Source of the DNA: Paenibacillus_AM sp052180255
Lineage (GTDB): Bacteria > Bacillota > Bacilli > Paenibacillales > NBRC-103111
Assembly (NCBI RefSeq): GCF_052180255.1
Contig: NZ_CP197466.1
Coordinates: 3,162,001 to 3,226,000, forward strand
Direction of reading: 5' to 3'
Length of the DNA: 64,000 nt
The translations under genes were made by a program, and so were the position numbers. Positions 31,138-40,464 of this stretch are shown in pieces. How positions within the stretch are numbered: position 1 is the stretch's first letter; every line of letters begins with the position of its first letter. Below the pieces are notes generated by a model. It did no database searches. It saw only the letters and a list, made by a program, of their open reading frames with translations, and was not told the origin of the DNA.

Positions 31138-32940
31138 CTAGTGTATAACTGGGAGCTCTATCGTAAATTTCGTTCCAATTCCAATTTCACTTTCCACTTG
31201 TATAGTACCATTATGCAACTCTACCAGATGCTTTACAATAGATAACCCTAAACCTGTGCCACCTGAACTGCGAGAACGTGCCTTATCCACTCTATAGAAT
31301 CGTTCAAATACACGTGGCAGATCCTGTTTCGGAATACCAATACCCGTATCCGAAATCGTGATTCGTATACGTTCGTAATCCGATTCCTCCTCTTGCTCAG
31401 CTCGAACGGGCTCAGCTAGAATACGAACTTTCCCGCCTTCCATCGTATAATTTACTCCATTCGATAGTAAGTTGATTATGATTTGTCTTAAGCGGTCTTC
31501 ATCCGCTTCTAAATAAAGATCCCCTTCTACGCGCATCTCAAGCTGAATCGATTTCTGATCAGCCTCTGCTTGCATCATGTGCATAGATCCTTCGACAACC
31601 GTCATGAGCGAGACAGGTGCGAGCTGAAGCGGAACACGCTTGGATTCAATTTTGGACAACTCTAGAATATCACCAATCAAACGGTTCAAGCGCTCCGATT
31701 CATCGTAGATAATTTTCAAAAATGCCTTCGCCGTATCTTCATCCTTCATCGCGCCGGCAAGTAGCGTCTCTGCAAAGCCTTTAACCGAAGCAATCGGCGT
31801 TTTTAGTTCATGGGACACGTTCGCCACAAATTCGCTGCGCATCTTCTCTAATCTACGAATCGCTGTGATGTCGTGAAGCACGATCAGGACACCCGACCAA
31901 ATATCATCACCTTGAATGATTGGGATTGCATTCACTTCCAGGATACTTTCAGCTGGGTAGTAGAACACCATCTCTTCTCTAATCAGCTGCTGTTTCTCCA
32001 TGCAACGTTCAATCAATTGAATCAGCTGTGCTTGCTGCTGTGCTTCATCATATCGCTTACCTAGAAGCTCTGAGGCAGCAAAACCAAGTATCGACTCCGC
32101 AGAAGGGTTTAAGAGCGCAATCCCTCCCTCACGATCCACCATCATGACACCTGCTGACATATTACCCAGCACGCCTTTCAGACGGCTTTCATTCTCCAGA
32201 ATACGATTCATTTGCTGCTGTAAGCTGTCTGACATTCGATTCACCGCATGTCCAAGCTGCCCAACCTCATCTTTACTCCTTATGTTCACTCGAGCTCGAT
32301 AGTTCCGATTCGTAATTTGCTGCGCAACCCGCGTAATTTTCTCAATGGGGCGAGTAATTCCCGCTGCAATTCGATACGAAATAAAACTCACGATAATAAA
32401 CAAAATAACCATCCCAACGATGAGATAAACCCAAAGCTGATTAACCGTTGACTCCACCTCAGCTAAGCTCATTGCGATACGTAGAACACCAATAGATTCA
32501 CCATTTGCTTGATCAACCGAAATAGCCGCATACAGCATGTTTTGTAGAGTGGTGTCACTGTAACGTTTGTAAAAACCGATCTGATGTGCAAGTGCATCTA
32601 CAATTTCAGGCCGATCTTTGTGATTATCTAGCGTCCTCGGGTCTTTCTCTGAATCACCGAGCACTTTCCCATCTTTGCGTATAAATGTGACCCGTGCACC
32701 CGTATATTCACTTAATTTCTTCGTTTCTTCTGTATAAATACGGATGAGACTTTCATCATTTCCAGCCCGATTCCAGTTGCCTGTTATTGAAATCACTTTA
32801 AGCTCTCGAATGAGATTATTTTTCAGTTCACTAATATGAGATCTCTCAAATATAGTCGCCATAAAGACACCCGCGCACAGCATGGAAAAACCTATTAATA
32901 CGATTAATAAAAGGGTCAGCTTCACACGGAATTTATTCAT
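31138..32940 (-). CDS. phoR: Phosphate sensor histidine kinase PhoR
   Basis: A 600-residue membrane kinase. TM1 is at the N terminus (KLTLLLIVLIGFSMLCAGVF), followed by an extracytoplasmic sensor of about 140 residues, TM2 (LWVYLIVGMVILFIIVSFIS), HAMP, a PAS domain (VLGNMSAGVMMVDREGGIALLNPSAE), the phospho-acceptor H-box FVANVSHELKTPIAS, and a HATPase with N, G1 (DTGIGIP) and G2 (GGTGLGLSIVKH) boxes. The start is ATG 32940 with AAGGAG ten bases upstream. The TTG at 32949 lies too close to that site. The kinase gene comes before the regulator gene here, the reverse of the Bacillus phoP-phoR order. Confidence 0.92.
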   Translation of the reverse strand: MNKFRVKLTLLLIVLIGFSMLCAGVFMATIFERSHISELKNNLIRELKVISITGNWNRAGNDESLIRIYTEETKKLSEYTGARVTFIRKDGKVLGDSEKDPRTLDNHKDRPEIVDALAHQIGFYKRYSDTTLQNMLYAAISVDQANGESIGVLRIAMSLAEVESTVNQLWVYLIVGMVILFIIVSFISYRIAAGITRPIEKITRVAQQITNRNYRARVNIRSKDEVGQLGHAVNRMSDSLQQQMNRILENESRLKGVLGNMSAGVMMVDREGGIALLNPSAESILGFAASELLGKRYDEAQQQAQLIQLIERCMEKQQLIREEMVFYYPAESILEVNAIPIIQGDDIWSGVLIVLHDITAIRRLEKMRSEFVANVSHELKTPIASVKGFAETLLAGAMKDEDTAKAFLKIIYDESERLNRLIGDILELSKIESKRVPLQLAPVSLMTVVEGSMHMMQAEADQKSIQLEMRVEGDLYLEADEDRLRQIIINLLSNGVNYTMEGGKVRILAEPVRAEQEEESDYERIRITISDTGIGIPKQDLPRVFERFYRVDKARSRSSGGTGLGLSIVKHLVELHNGTIQVESEIGIGTKFTIELPVIH

Positions 32941-33056
32941 ACTATTCAAGCTCCTTGGCAGTTATTTGTTTAAACCTGTAAAAAAATCTACCTATCATAG
33001 TAACCCGTGCATTTTAGTTTATCCAGTTAATTTTATGTAAATCATCTCAACTCAAA

Positions 33057-33085
33057 GGAAAACCCGACTGCATATGCAGACCGGG
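33057..33085 (-). terminator. Terminator of fumarase gene
   Basis: The hairpin CCCG-AC-TGCATATGCA-GA-CGGG (33063-33085) is followed on the minus strand by TTTTCC. Confidence 0.65.
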
Positions 33086-33105
33086 TCTCCTCAGCACTTC
33101 TTCTT

Positions 33106-34653
33106 TTATTTAAAAACAGGCTCTTTGAAGCTTGCCAACTTCTCTAGTGAATCTTTCTCTACATCAGCATGTAAGGAATTTCCATGGGAATCCATTGTTA
33201 CAATCGCAGCGAACCCTTCTGTATCCAAATGCCACATGGCTTCAGGAATACCGAACTCCATGTAATCAACACCATCAACTTTCTTGAAACACTTCGCATA
33301 GAACTGAGCAGCTCCACCGATCGCATTCAAATATACAGCACCATGTTCTTGTAGTGCAGCAAGTGTCTTAGCGCCCATACCGCCTTTTCCGATAACAGCA
33401 CGGATACCGAACTTACGGATAATATCACCTTGGTAAGGCTCCTCCCGAATGGAAGTTGTCGGTCCTGCTGCTTTTACCTGCCACTCACCTGCTTCCGTCT
33501 TACCCATTACCGGTCCACAGTGATAAATAACAGCACCATTCAGATCAACTGGTGCGTCGTGATCCATCAAGTACTTATGCAGTGCATCACGGCCTGTGTG
33601 CATCGTACCATTAATAATCACAACGTCTCCTACGCGAAGGTTACGAATATCTTCTTCTGAAATCGGCGTCTGCAACACAATTTCACGACGAGATCCAGCA
33701 TCTGCTGACTCCGCCTGATCTTCAATAGCTGGACTAGATTGCATCGGTGTTTCTTGACCTTCTGGGTATACCCACTCTTGAATTTCACCTGTAACCGCAT
33801 TCAAAATAACACCTTGTCTGCGGAACGCCCAGCAGTTATAAGCAACGGATACGAAGAAAGATGCCGGTAAACGGTTCATAACACCAATTTTACAACCTAG
33901 GAGGGTTACTTTCCCGCCAAAGCCCATTGTACCAATACCAAGCTTATTCGCGTTCTCAAGCACATACTCTTCAAGCTTACGCAAATCTTCATTTGGATTT
34001 ACATCATCCGCCGTACGGAATAACTGGTGTTTTGCTAGCTCATAGCCGCTTGTGCGATCTCCGCCGACACCAACACCGATAAATCCTGCCGCACAGCCTT
34101 GTCCTTGTGCTTGGTATACTGCATGCATGATACACTTGCGAATACCGTCTAAATCACGGCCCGCTTTACCGATTCCTTCAAGCTCAGCAGGCAATGAATA
34201 TTGAATGTTCTTATTCTCGCAGCCGCCGCCTTTAAGTATAAGCTTCACTTCAATATCGTCACGTTCCCATTGTTCAAAATGAATCACAGGTGTTCCCGGA
34301 CCTACATTATCACCGGAATTAGCACCTGTTAGTGAATCCACCGAATTAGGACGCAGCTTGCTTTCCTTTGTTGCATTTTTAATTGCAGAAATGATCTGCT
34401 TTTTCATTTCAATTTGGTTTGCTCCAACTGGGCAGTGTATAATAAACGTGGGCATACCCGTATCTTGGCAAATTGGAGATATATTATTCTCTGCCATTGT
34501 AATATTGTCCGCAATCGTCGATAATGACAAGGCAGATCTAGTACCCTCGTCTTCCTTTAATTGAGCTTGTTGGATCACTTTACGAACGTCCCCTGGCAAA
34601 TTCGTCGAAGTTTCCACAATTAGCTGATAAACACTTTGTTCAAAATGCTGCAT
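33106..34653 (-). CDS. fumA: Fumarate hydratase, class I (iron-sulfur type)
   Basis: A 515-residue fused class I fumarase that interconverts fumarate and malate using a [4Fe-4S] cluster. The N-terminal alpha-type domain contains SPICQDTGMPTF and GGGCENKN, and later GQGCAAGFIGVGVGG, providing cluster cysteines. The C-terminal beta-type domain contains the family blocks GDVVIINGTMHTGRDALHKYL, AAGPTTSIREEPY and GKGGMGAKTLAAL. It lies near citZ, icd and mdh, so several TCA-cycle enzymes are clustered. It is oxygen sensitive by family, unlike the class II FumC of Bacillus subtilis. Confidence 0.94.
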   Translation of the reverse strand: MQHFEQSVYQLIVETSTNLPGDVRKVIQQAQLKEDEGTRSALSLSTIADNITMAENNISPICQDTGMPTFIIHCPVGANQIEMKKQIISAIKNATKESKLRPNSVDSLTGANSGDNVGPGTPVIHFEQWERDDIEVKLILKGGGCENKNIQYSLPAELEGIGKAGRDLDGIRKCIMHAVYQAQGQGCAAGFIGVGVGGDRTSGYELAKHQLFRTADDVNPNEDLRKLEEYVLENANKLGIGTMGFGGKVTLLGCKIGVMNRLPASFFVSVAYNCWAFRRQGVILNAVTGEIQEWVYPEGQETPMQSSPAIEDQAESADAGSRREIVLQTPISEEDIRNLRVGDVVIINGTMHTGRDALHKYLMDHDAPVDLNGAVIYHCGPVMGKTEAGEWQVKAAGPTTSIREEPYQGDIIRKFGIRAVIGKGGMGAKTLAALQEHGAVYLNAIGGAAQFYAKCFKKVDGVDYMEFGIPEAMWHLDTEGFAAIVTMDSHGNSLHADVEKDSLEKLASFKEPVFK

Positions 34654-34767
34654 AATTGCTGTTCTCCTCTCATTTACTACACTTGTGTTAGTTTTTGAAC
34701 TGTTTTTAATTATAACATAATTCTCTCAAACCAAGACCGTCTTATACTAAAAAAGGAGTACGATTTC

Positions 34768-35928
34768 ATGCGTAAAATGTTAGCTGCTGCTCTACTGCTT
34801 AGTATCGTCTGTATGAGCATTTTTACCACGCCTAGAGCGTCCGCAGGAGAACCTGCTGTGTATTATCAAGACCAAGTTGCTGTACTTATGTATCATCATC
34901 TTCACAAAGTTGACAAGAGCTCATCGACAATGACACCGGAATTGTTCGAACAACAGTTGGATTATTTACTTGCCAAAGGCTACAATTTCATTTCATTGGA
35001 TGACTTTAAGCAATATCTCGATGGAGGAACCGTCCCAGATAACGCCGTTCTTGTTACTTTTGACGATGGATATGAAAGTTTTTACGAGTATGCCCTGCCT
35101 ATCCTAGCCAAACGACATATCTCTGCCGTCAATTTCTTGATTACAGAAACACTTGCGAATCCGAAGGGCTATAATATTCCATTCTTGAATGTGCAAGAAA
35201 AAGAATACTTAGTCTCCAGCAATAATTTCATCTATACAGGTTGTCATACAGATACCATGCACATTAAGCTCCCAGATGGCGAAGCTTCTCTAATCGGCCG
35301 TGTTACAAAAGCCGATGGTACAAAAGAGACCGAAGCTGAATATAAAGATCGTGTTGTCAACGATATTAAGGGATGTATCAGTAAAGTAAACGACCCGCAG
35401 CATCGTGCGCCAGTTGATTATCTCGCGTATCCATTTGGTATTGTCGATGATCTTGCAGCCAGTTATGTGAAACAAGCTGGCATTAACTATGCATTCACGA
35501 TCGTACCGGATATGGCGACAAGAGAGGCGGATCGCATGCATATCCCTCGGATCAATGCAGGAAGCCCGTGGATAACACCGCAATTGCTAGATTTTACAAT
35601 TAAACAAAGAATTGTAGCGAAAGAGCAGCAAGAATACCAAGTGCCGCTCGCTAAATCCTTAACTGAACTTGGAGCAACTGTTCAAGATGATAACAGTGTG
35701 CTCACTGTCAAATGGAACGACCAGCAATGGACAATAAAAGCAAATAACACTTTCATCGAACGCGCGGATGGTACAAAGTTAAACCTACGTATGCCAGTTA
35801 ACGTGAAGCAAGGTCATTTTATGATGGATTGGCGCGATGTCGAAGCGATGCTTGGCAAGCCCATAATGTATCACCCAGATAAGGAGCGCATTACCTTACG
35901 AACTGTACCGCAAATGTTAACTCCTTAA
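34768..35928 (+). CDS. Secreted polysaccharide deacetylase with C-terminal stalk domain
   Basis: A 386-residue secreted protein with a signal peptide (MRKMLAAALLLSIVCMSIF, cleavage near ASA). A NodB/CE4 domain spans about 35-270: LMYHHLHK, the metal and base motif TFDDGYESFY, a histidine motif variant GCHTDTMH with spacing slightly different from the usual H(S/T)xxHP, and LAYPFG. The last 100 residues (VPLAKSLTELGATVQDDNSVLTVKW...) look like a copper-amine-oxidase-N-type wall stalk domain. It probably removes acetyl groups from cell-wall or exopolysaccharide, resembling the PgaB/IcaB group. RBS AAAGGAG precedes the ATG. Confidence 0.87.
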   Translation: MRKMLAAALLLSIVCMSIFTTPRASAGEPAVYYQDQVAVLMYHHLHKVDKSSSTMTPELFEQQLDYLLAKGYNFISLDDFKQYLDGGTVPDNAVLVTFDDGYESFYEYALPILAKRHISAVNFLITETLANPKGYNIPFLNVQEKEYLVSSNNFIYTGCHTDTMHIKLPDGEASLIGRVTKADGTKETEAEYKDRVVNDIKGCISKVNDPQHRAPVDYLAYPFGIVDDLAASYVKQAGINYAFTIVPDMATREADRMHIPRINAGSPWITPQLLDFTIKQRIVAKEQQEYQVPLAKSLTELGATVQDDNSVLTVKWNDQQWTIKANNTFIERADGTKLNLRMPVNVKQGHFMMDWRDVEAMLGKPIMYHPDKERITLRTVPQMLTP

Positions 35929-35943
35929 AAAGGATGTGGACTT

Positions 35944-36528
35944 ATGACAAGTGATTTCTTAGCTTATATGTATCGTCTAAGATATATTGAACGATGGAGT
36001 CTGATGCGAAATGTCGTCAAGGAGAACGTGGCGGAGCATTCCTATCATGTTGCGACCCTGACACATCTATTATGTTCCATTGCCAATGCCGAATTCGGAC
36101 GCAATCTTAACAGTGGCTTAGCCGTGTCCATGGCCTTATTCCATGATGCGACTGAGTCTTTCACTGGAGATATACCAACACCCGTTAAGCACCACAATCC
36201 AGATATGCTCAGCTCCTTTCGAGAAATTGAGCGCTTAGCAGCCGTCCGGTTGCAGGATATGATTCCACCGAAGCTTCAACCTATTTACGAGCCATTACTT
36301 ACGCATTCAGGTGAAGATGAGGAATTAAGAGCTTTTGTAAAAGCAGCTGATCTGCTCGATGCCTACCTAAAATGTGTAACCGAATTATCTGCAGGTAATC
36401 GTGAATTTGGCACTGCGAAGAAACAAATCGAACAATCGCTTCACCAGCTCGATTTGCCTGAAGTCGACTATTTCCTCGAACATTTCGCGCCAAGTATGGA
36501 GAAGACCCTTGATGAGCTGTCGGAGTGA
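35944..36528 (+). CDS. HD-domain 5'-deoxynucleotidase (YfbR-like)
   Basis: A 194-residue HD hydrolase. The YfbR signature is clear: LRYIERWSLMRNVVKENVAEHSYHV, then the HD pair in ALFHDATESFTGDIPTPVK and a late catalytic Asp in KAADLLDAYLK. YfbR enzymes dephosphorylate deoxynucleoside monophosphates in nucleotide salvage. It lies 15 bp after the deacetylase gene, with its own AAAAGGATGTGG site, and is likely co-transcribed with it, although no functional link is obvious. Confidence 0.88.
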   Translation: MTSDFLAYMYRLRYIERWSLMRNVVKENVAEHSYHVATLTHLLCSIANAEFGRNLNSGLAVSMALFHDATESFTGDIPTPVKHHNPDMLSSFREIERLAAVRLQDMIPPKLQPIYEPLLTHSGEDEELRAFVKAADLLDAYLKCVTELSAGNREFGTAKKQIEQSLHQLDLPEVDYFLEHFAPSMEKTLDELSE

Positions 36529-36561
36529 GGTAAGTGCATTTGCACTATAGATCAACACCGC

Positions 36562-36684
36562 TGCGCGAATAACATGTTCCTCCAATCGCTGTTGACCTCG
36601 TGTTCCTTGGATTAGGTTACGTTTGGTGGAACACTCGGTCAAAGGCGACCACTTCGTTTTTACGGAATCATGTTATTCGTTTCG
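36562..36684 (-). repeat. Intergenic structured repeat, full copy C
   Basis: Read on the minus strand. The outer stem CGAATAACATG (36669-36679 with 36566-36576) is perfect over 11 bp and unrelated in sequence to those of copies A, B and D. The left block ACGAAGTGGTCGCCTTTGA leads to inner stem GTGTTCC/GGAACAC with a loop ending CTAATCCA, then the right block TCAACAGCGATTGGAGGAA. It lies between convergent yfbR-like and mdh genes. Confidence 0.85.
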
Positions 36685-36734
36685 CTTAGTACTTGTTGCA
36701 ACAGTTTTCATCCTTTACTACTTGAATTGAAATG

Positions 36735-36763
36735 GCCCCTGCATGATTTTGCAGGGGCTTTTT
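36735..36763 (+). terminator. Terminator facing the yfbR-like transcript
   Basis: Stem GCCCCTGC / GCAGGGGC (36735-36758) is followed by five T. Confidence 0.85.
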
Positions 36764-36803
36764 GATTACCAGATAGACATTCCGTGAGAGACGGAGAACA
36801 CGA

Positions 36804-36846
36804 TTGCAACAGCAGACGGAAGAATATAGACGACACGCAGTCGCTT
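36804..36846 (+). repeat. Degenerate remnant (F) of the structured repeat
   Basis: GCAACAGCAGACGGAAGAAT followed by ATAGACGACACGCAGTCG aligns with the right half of copy A (about 30 of 39 positions). The left half is not recognisable. It lies 120 bp from full copy C in the same gap. Other than copies C and F and two terminators, the 36529-36918 gap holds nothing I can assign. Confidence 0.5.
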
Positions 36847-36871
36847 ACCCACAACTGTCCTGTATCGCACC

Positions 36872-36898
36872 AAAAAGCCCCTGCATCAGCAGAGGCTT
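36872..36898 (-). terminator. Terminator of mdh
   Basis: Stem AAGCCCCTGC / GCAGAGGCTT is followed on the minus strand by TTTTTGG. Confidence 0.85.
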
Positions 36899-36918
36899 CT
36901 CATTTATCATTTTGTAAA

Positions 36919-37860
36919 TTACAAAGTTACAACGGCAGTTACATTGCGAACGGATTGAGCAGATTTATCAAGCGCTGCTTTCTCTTCATCAGTCAATTCA
37001 AGTTCGAATACTTTTTCGATACCACCAGCACCAAGAAGTGTAGGAACACCCATAAACAGGTTATCATAGCCATACTCGCCTTCAAGAAGAGCGATTGCTG
37101 GGATAATACGTTTCTTATCTTTAAGAATCGCTTCTGCCATTTGTACAAGGGATGCTGCAGGTGCATAGTAAGCAGAACCGTTACCTAGCAAGTTAACAAT
37201 TTCACCGCCACCCGTACGTGTACGTTGTACAATAGCTTCAATACGATCAGCAGGGATCAATTTCTCAATTGGGATACCGCCAACGTTGGAGTAACGAACA
37301 AGTGGTACCATGTCATCTCCATGACCGCCAAGAACGAAACCACGAATATCTTCAACCGAAACGTTAAGCTCTTGAGCGATGAATGTGCAATAACGAGCTG
37401 TATCAAGCACACCAGATTGACCGATTACACGGCTCTTATCGAAGCCAAGTGTGTTGTATGCTACGTAAGTCATTGCATCAACTGGATTGGAAAGAATGAT
37501 AACGATTGAATCTGGGCAATATTTTTTTACATTCTCACATACAGACTTCACGATTCCTGCATTCGTGTTCACCAAATCATCACGGCTCATACCTGGTTTA
37601 CGAGCAATACCAGCTGTAATGATCACGATATCAGAACCAGCAGCATCTTCATAATTGGATGTACCTACAATGTTGGAATCAAAACCTTGAACTGGGCTTG
37701 CTTCCATCATATCAAGTGCTTTCCCTTTAGTTGGGTTTTCCAATTGTGGAATATCAACGAGAACAACGTCTCCAAGTTCTTTTTGCGCAAGCATTAATGC
37801 AGTAGTTGCTCCTGTAAATCCAGCACCGACAACCGTAACTTTATTTCGACGAATAGCCAT
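36919..37860 (-). CDS. mdh: Malate dehydrogenase
   Basis: A 313-residue NAD-dependent enzyme of the LDH-like MDH group converting malate to oxaloacetate. The NAD fold reads VTVVGAGFTGATTALML. Substrate contacts include ITAGIARKPGMSRDDL (Arg for the carboxylate), ILSNPVDAMTYVA and the catalytic His in FVLGGHGDDMVPLVRYS. It is the last gene of the citZ-icd-mdh cluster, 44 bp after icd, and the ATG is preceded by GGGAGG. Confidence 0.96.
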   Translation of the reverse strand: MAIRRNKVTVVGAGFTGATTALMLAQKELGDVVLVDIPQLENPTKGKALDMMEASPVQGFDSNIVGTSNYEDAAGSDIVIITAGIARKPGMSRDDLVNTNAGIVKSVCENVKKYCPDSIVIILSNPVDAMTYVAYNTLGFDKSRVIGQSGVLDTARYCTFIAQELNVSVEDIRGFVLGGHGDDMVPLVRYSNVGGIPIEKLIPADRIEAIVQRTRTGGGEIVNLLGNGSAYYAPAASLVQMAEAILKDKKRIIPAIALLEGEYGYDNLFMGVPTLLGAGGIEKVFELELTDEEKAALDKSAQSVRNVTAVVTL

Positions 37861-37904
37861 GTAAGAAACCTCCCATTGTTAACTGACTAATTAATATATT
37901 TATA

Positions 37905-39200
37905 CTACATGTTTTTGATAATTTCGTTAGCGAACTCGGAGCATTTAATTTCAGTAGCGCCTTCCATTAGACGAGCGAAATCATAAGTAACTGTTTTGTT
38001 ACCGATGGATGTGCTCATACCTTTATAGATCAGGTCAGCCGCTTCTTGCCAGCCTAAGTGTTCAAGCATCATAACGCCAGAAAGCGTTACAGAACCTGGG
38101 TTAACAACATCAAGACCTGCATATTTAGGAGCTGTACCATGTGTTGCTTCAAAGATCGCATGTCCAGTCAAGTAGTTGATGTTAGCGCCAGGTGCGATAC
38201 CGATTCCGCCAACTTGTGCTGCTAGAGCATCAGACAAGTAGTCACCGTTCAAGTTCAATGTTGCGATCACATCGAAATCAGTTGGACGAGTCAATACTTG
38301 TTGTAAAGCAATGTCAGCAATCGCATCTTTCACGATTAGCTTGCCAGCTGCTTCTGCTGCTTTTTGAGCCGCATTCGCTGCATCTGTACCTTGCTCTTCT
38401 TTAATGCGATCATATTGTGCCCAAGTAAATGTTTGCTCGCCAAACTCAGCTTCAGCAAGTTCATATCCCCAGTTCTTGAACGCGCCTTCCGTGTATTTCA
38501 TAATGTTACCTTTGTGTACAAGTGTTAAGGTTTTACGACCATGTTTAAGCGCATATTCAATTGCAGCGCGAACAAGGCGCTCAGAACCTTCTTTGGAAAC
38601 TGGCTTAATACCGATACCAGATGTTTCTGGGAAACGGATTTTGTTAACGCCCATCTCATTTTGCAAGAAAGAGATCATTTTCTTAACTGCTTCTGATCCT
38701 TCTTGGTACTCGATACCCGCATAAATGTCCTCTGTGTTTTCACGGAAAATAACCATGTCAACAAGCCCCGGACGCTTCACTGGGGAAGGTACGCCATCAA
38801 AATAACGAACAGGACGAAGACATACATACAAATCCAATTCTTGACGAAGGGCTACGTTCAGGGAACGAATTCCGCCGCCAACTGGCGTTGTCAATGGTCC
38901 TTTGATCGCTACGATATACTCGCGGATTGCTTCAAGCGTATCGTTAGGCAACCAGCTATTATATTTATTAAATGCTTTTTCGCCTGCATAAACTTCGTAC
39001 CAAGCAATTTTCTTCTCGCCGTTATAAGCTTTCTCAACTGCTGCGTCTAAAACGCGTTTGGATGCTGCCCAGATATCCGGACCTGTTCCATCACCTTCGA
39101 TAAAAGGAATAATCGGGTTGTTCGGAACAACAAGTTGTCCATCCTTAATCGTGATTTGTTCGCCTTCTGTAGGCAATTCATAATTTTCAAACTGTGCCAT
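37905..39200 (-). CDS. icd: Isocitrate dehydrogenase (NADP+)
   Basis: A 431-residue homodimeric NADP-type isocitrate dehydrogenase catalysing oxidative decarboxylation to 2-oxoglutarate. It has the N-terminal PIIPFIEGDGTGPDIW, the phosphorylatable-loop region GGGIRSLNVALRQELDLYVCLRPVRYF, and the catalytic Tyr in VIFRENTEDIYAGIEY. The C-terminal GATHGTAPKYAG-type motif is present as EATHGTAPKYAGLD, and length is typical. It sits between citZ and mdh. The ATG is preceded by GGAGGCACCC. Confidence 0.96.
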   Translation of the reverse strand: MAQFENYELPTEGEQITIKDGQLVVPNNPIIPFIEGDGTGPDIWAASKRVLDAAVEKAYNGEKKIAWYEVYAGEKAFNKYNSWLPNDTLEAIREYIVAIKGPLTTPVGGGIRSLNVALRQELDLYVCLRPVRYFDGVPSPVKRPGLVDMVIFRENTEDIYAGIEYQEGSEAVKKMISFLQNEMGVNKIRFPETSGIGIKPVSKEGSERLVRAAIEYALKHGRKTLTLVHKGNIMKYTEGAFKNWGYELAEAEFGEQTFTWAQYDRIKEEQGTDAANAAQKAAEAAGKLIVKDAIADIALQQVLTRPTDFDVIATLNLNGDYLSDALAAQVGGIGIAPGANINYLTGHAIFEATHGTAPKYAGLDVVNPGSVTLSGVMMLEHLGWQEAADLIYKGMSTSIGNKTVTYDFARLMEGATEIKCSEFANEIIKNM

Positions 39201-39351
39201 GTAGGGTGCCTCCTCTAAATTTTCTAACTATTTGGTAGAGCTGTCTTGAAATTCGTGTCCCTGCATTCATTATAGTATAAAAGTACAGATTGCCAAGCCT
39301 ATCCCTATACATAAAAGCGAAACTGCCCGTGAATAGGGTCAAAATAAATCT

Positions 39352-40464
39352 CTACCGATCTTCCATCGGTATGTAATGCTGATTCGATAATCCTGTATAT
39401 TCAGCTCTTGGGCGAATCAAGCGGTTGTTATCATATTGCTCTAGGATGTGTGCTGTCCAACCGGATGCACGAGAAATTGCAAAAATCGGTGTAAACAAAT
39501 CACGAGGGATTCCAAGTGATGTATAGCAGGAAGCCGAGTAGAAATCTACGTTTGGCTTAAGGCCTTTCTGACCTGTAACCAGTTCTTCAATATGAATCGA
39601 CATCTCATACCAGGAAATATCACCTGTTAATTGGCCAAGTTGCTTAGACATCTTCTGCAGATGCTTCGCACGCGGATCACCGTTTTTATAAACACGATGT
39701 CCGAAGCCCATAATTTTTTCCTTATTATTCAGTTTATTATTGATATAAGAGTCCACTTGTGTAGGTCCACCGATTTCCTCTAGCATTGCCATTACAGCTT
39801 CATTGGCTCCACCATGCAAAGGTCCTTTTAAAGCACCAATTGCTGATGTTACCCCAGAGTACATGTCTGAGAGCGTTGCCACAGTTACGCGTGCAGCGAA
39901 TGTGGAAGCATTAAGCTCATGATCCGCATGAAGAACAAGCGCTTTATCCAATGCTTCAATCGCAATAGCATCTGGTTCGTTTCCTGTCATCATGTATAAG
40001 AAGTTAGCCGCAATGGATGGATAGCCTTTGGAAGCAATCGGCTCTTTGCCTTCGCGAATACGATAGAATGCCGCAACAACTGCAGGCAATTGTGCTTGTA
40101 GGCGAATCGCCTTACGCACGTTAGCTTCCTTACTCATATCACCTGCTTCTGGATCATATAAAGCAAGACTCGAAACCGCTGTCCGAAGCGCAGACATCGA
40201 ATTCGCATCTTTTGGATACGTTTTCATTTGATCGATGACAGGTTGCGGTATCGTGGAGCTGGCATTCAAATCGCTTTGAAGCTTATCAAGTTCAACCTGT
40301 GTTGGCAACTTACCGAACCACAATAAAAAAACAACTTCTTCGAAAGTTGCATTTTCAGCAAGCTCATCAATATCGATACCTCGATATGTCAATATTCCAT
40401 CAATAATTGAACTAATGGAAGAAGTTGTAGCTACAATCCCTTCCAATCCTTTTGTTGCTGTCAA
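39352..40464 (-). CDS. citZ: Citrate synthase
   Basis: A 370-residue type-II (Gram-positive, dimeric) citrate synthase. Active-site segments include the His of ALVLHADHELNASTF, GPLHGGANEAVMAML, MGFGHRVYKNGDPRA and the C-terminal Asp region NVDFYSAS. I place the start at TTG 40464 (protein MTATKGLEGIVATTSS), which matches the Bacillus CitZ N terminus and has AGGAGTG seven bases upstream. The longer ATG start at 40497 would add 11 poorly matching residues. It leads the citZ-icd-mdh cluster. The 125-bp upstream gap is AT-rich, with no operator that I can assign confidently. Confidence 0.95.
   Translation of the reverse strand: MTATKGLEGIVATTSSISSIIDGILTYRGIDIDELAENATFEEVVFLLWFGKLPTQVELDKLQSDLNASSTIPQPVIDQMKTYPKDANSMSALRTAVSSLALYDPEAGDMSKEANVRKAIRLQAQLPAVVAAFYRIREGKEPIASKGYPSIAANFLYMMTGNEPDAIAIEALDKALVLHADHELNASTFAARVTVATLSDMYSGVTSAIGALKGPLHGGANEAVMAMLEEIGGPTQVDSYINNKLNNKEKIMGFGHRVYKNGDPRAKHLQKMSKQLGQLTGDISWYEMSIHIEELVTGQKGLKPNVDFYSASCYTSLGIPRDLFTPIFAISRASGWTAHILEQYDNNRLIRPRAEYTGLSNQHYIPMEDR

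Noticed and set aside
36784..37188. Plus-strand open frame across the mdh 3' end
   Set aside because: It is antisense to mdh and covers a repeat remnant and a terminator. There is no protein-like composition or ribosome site.
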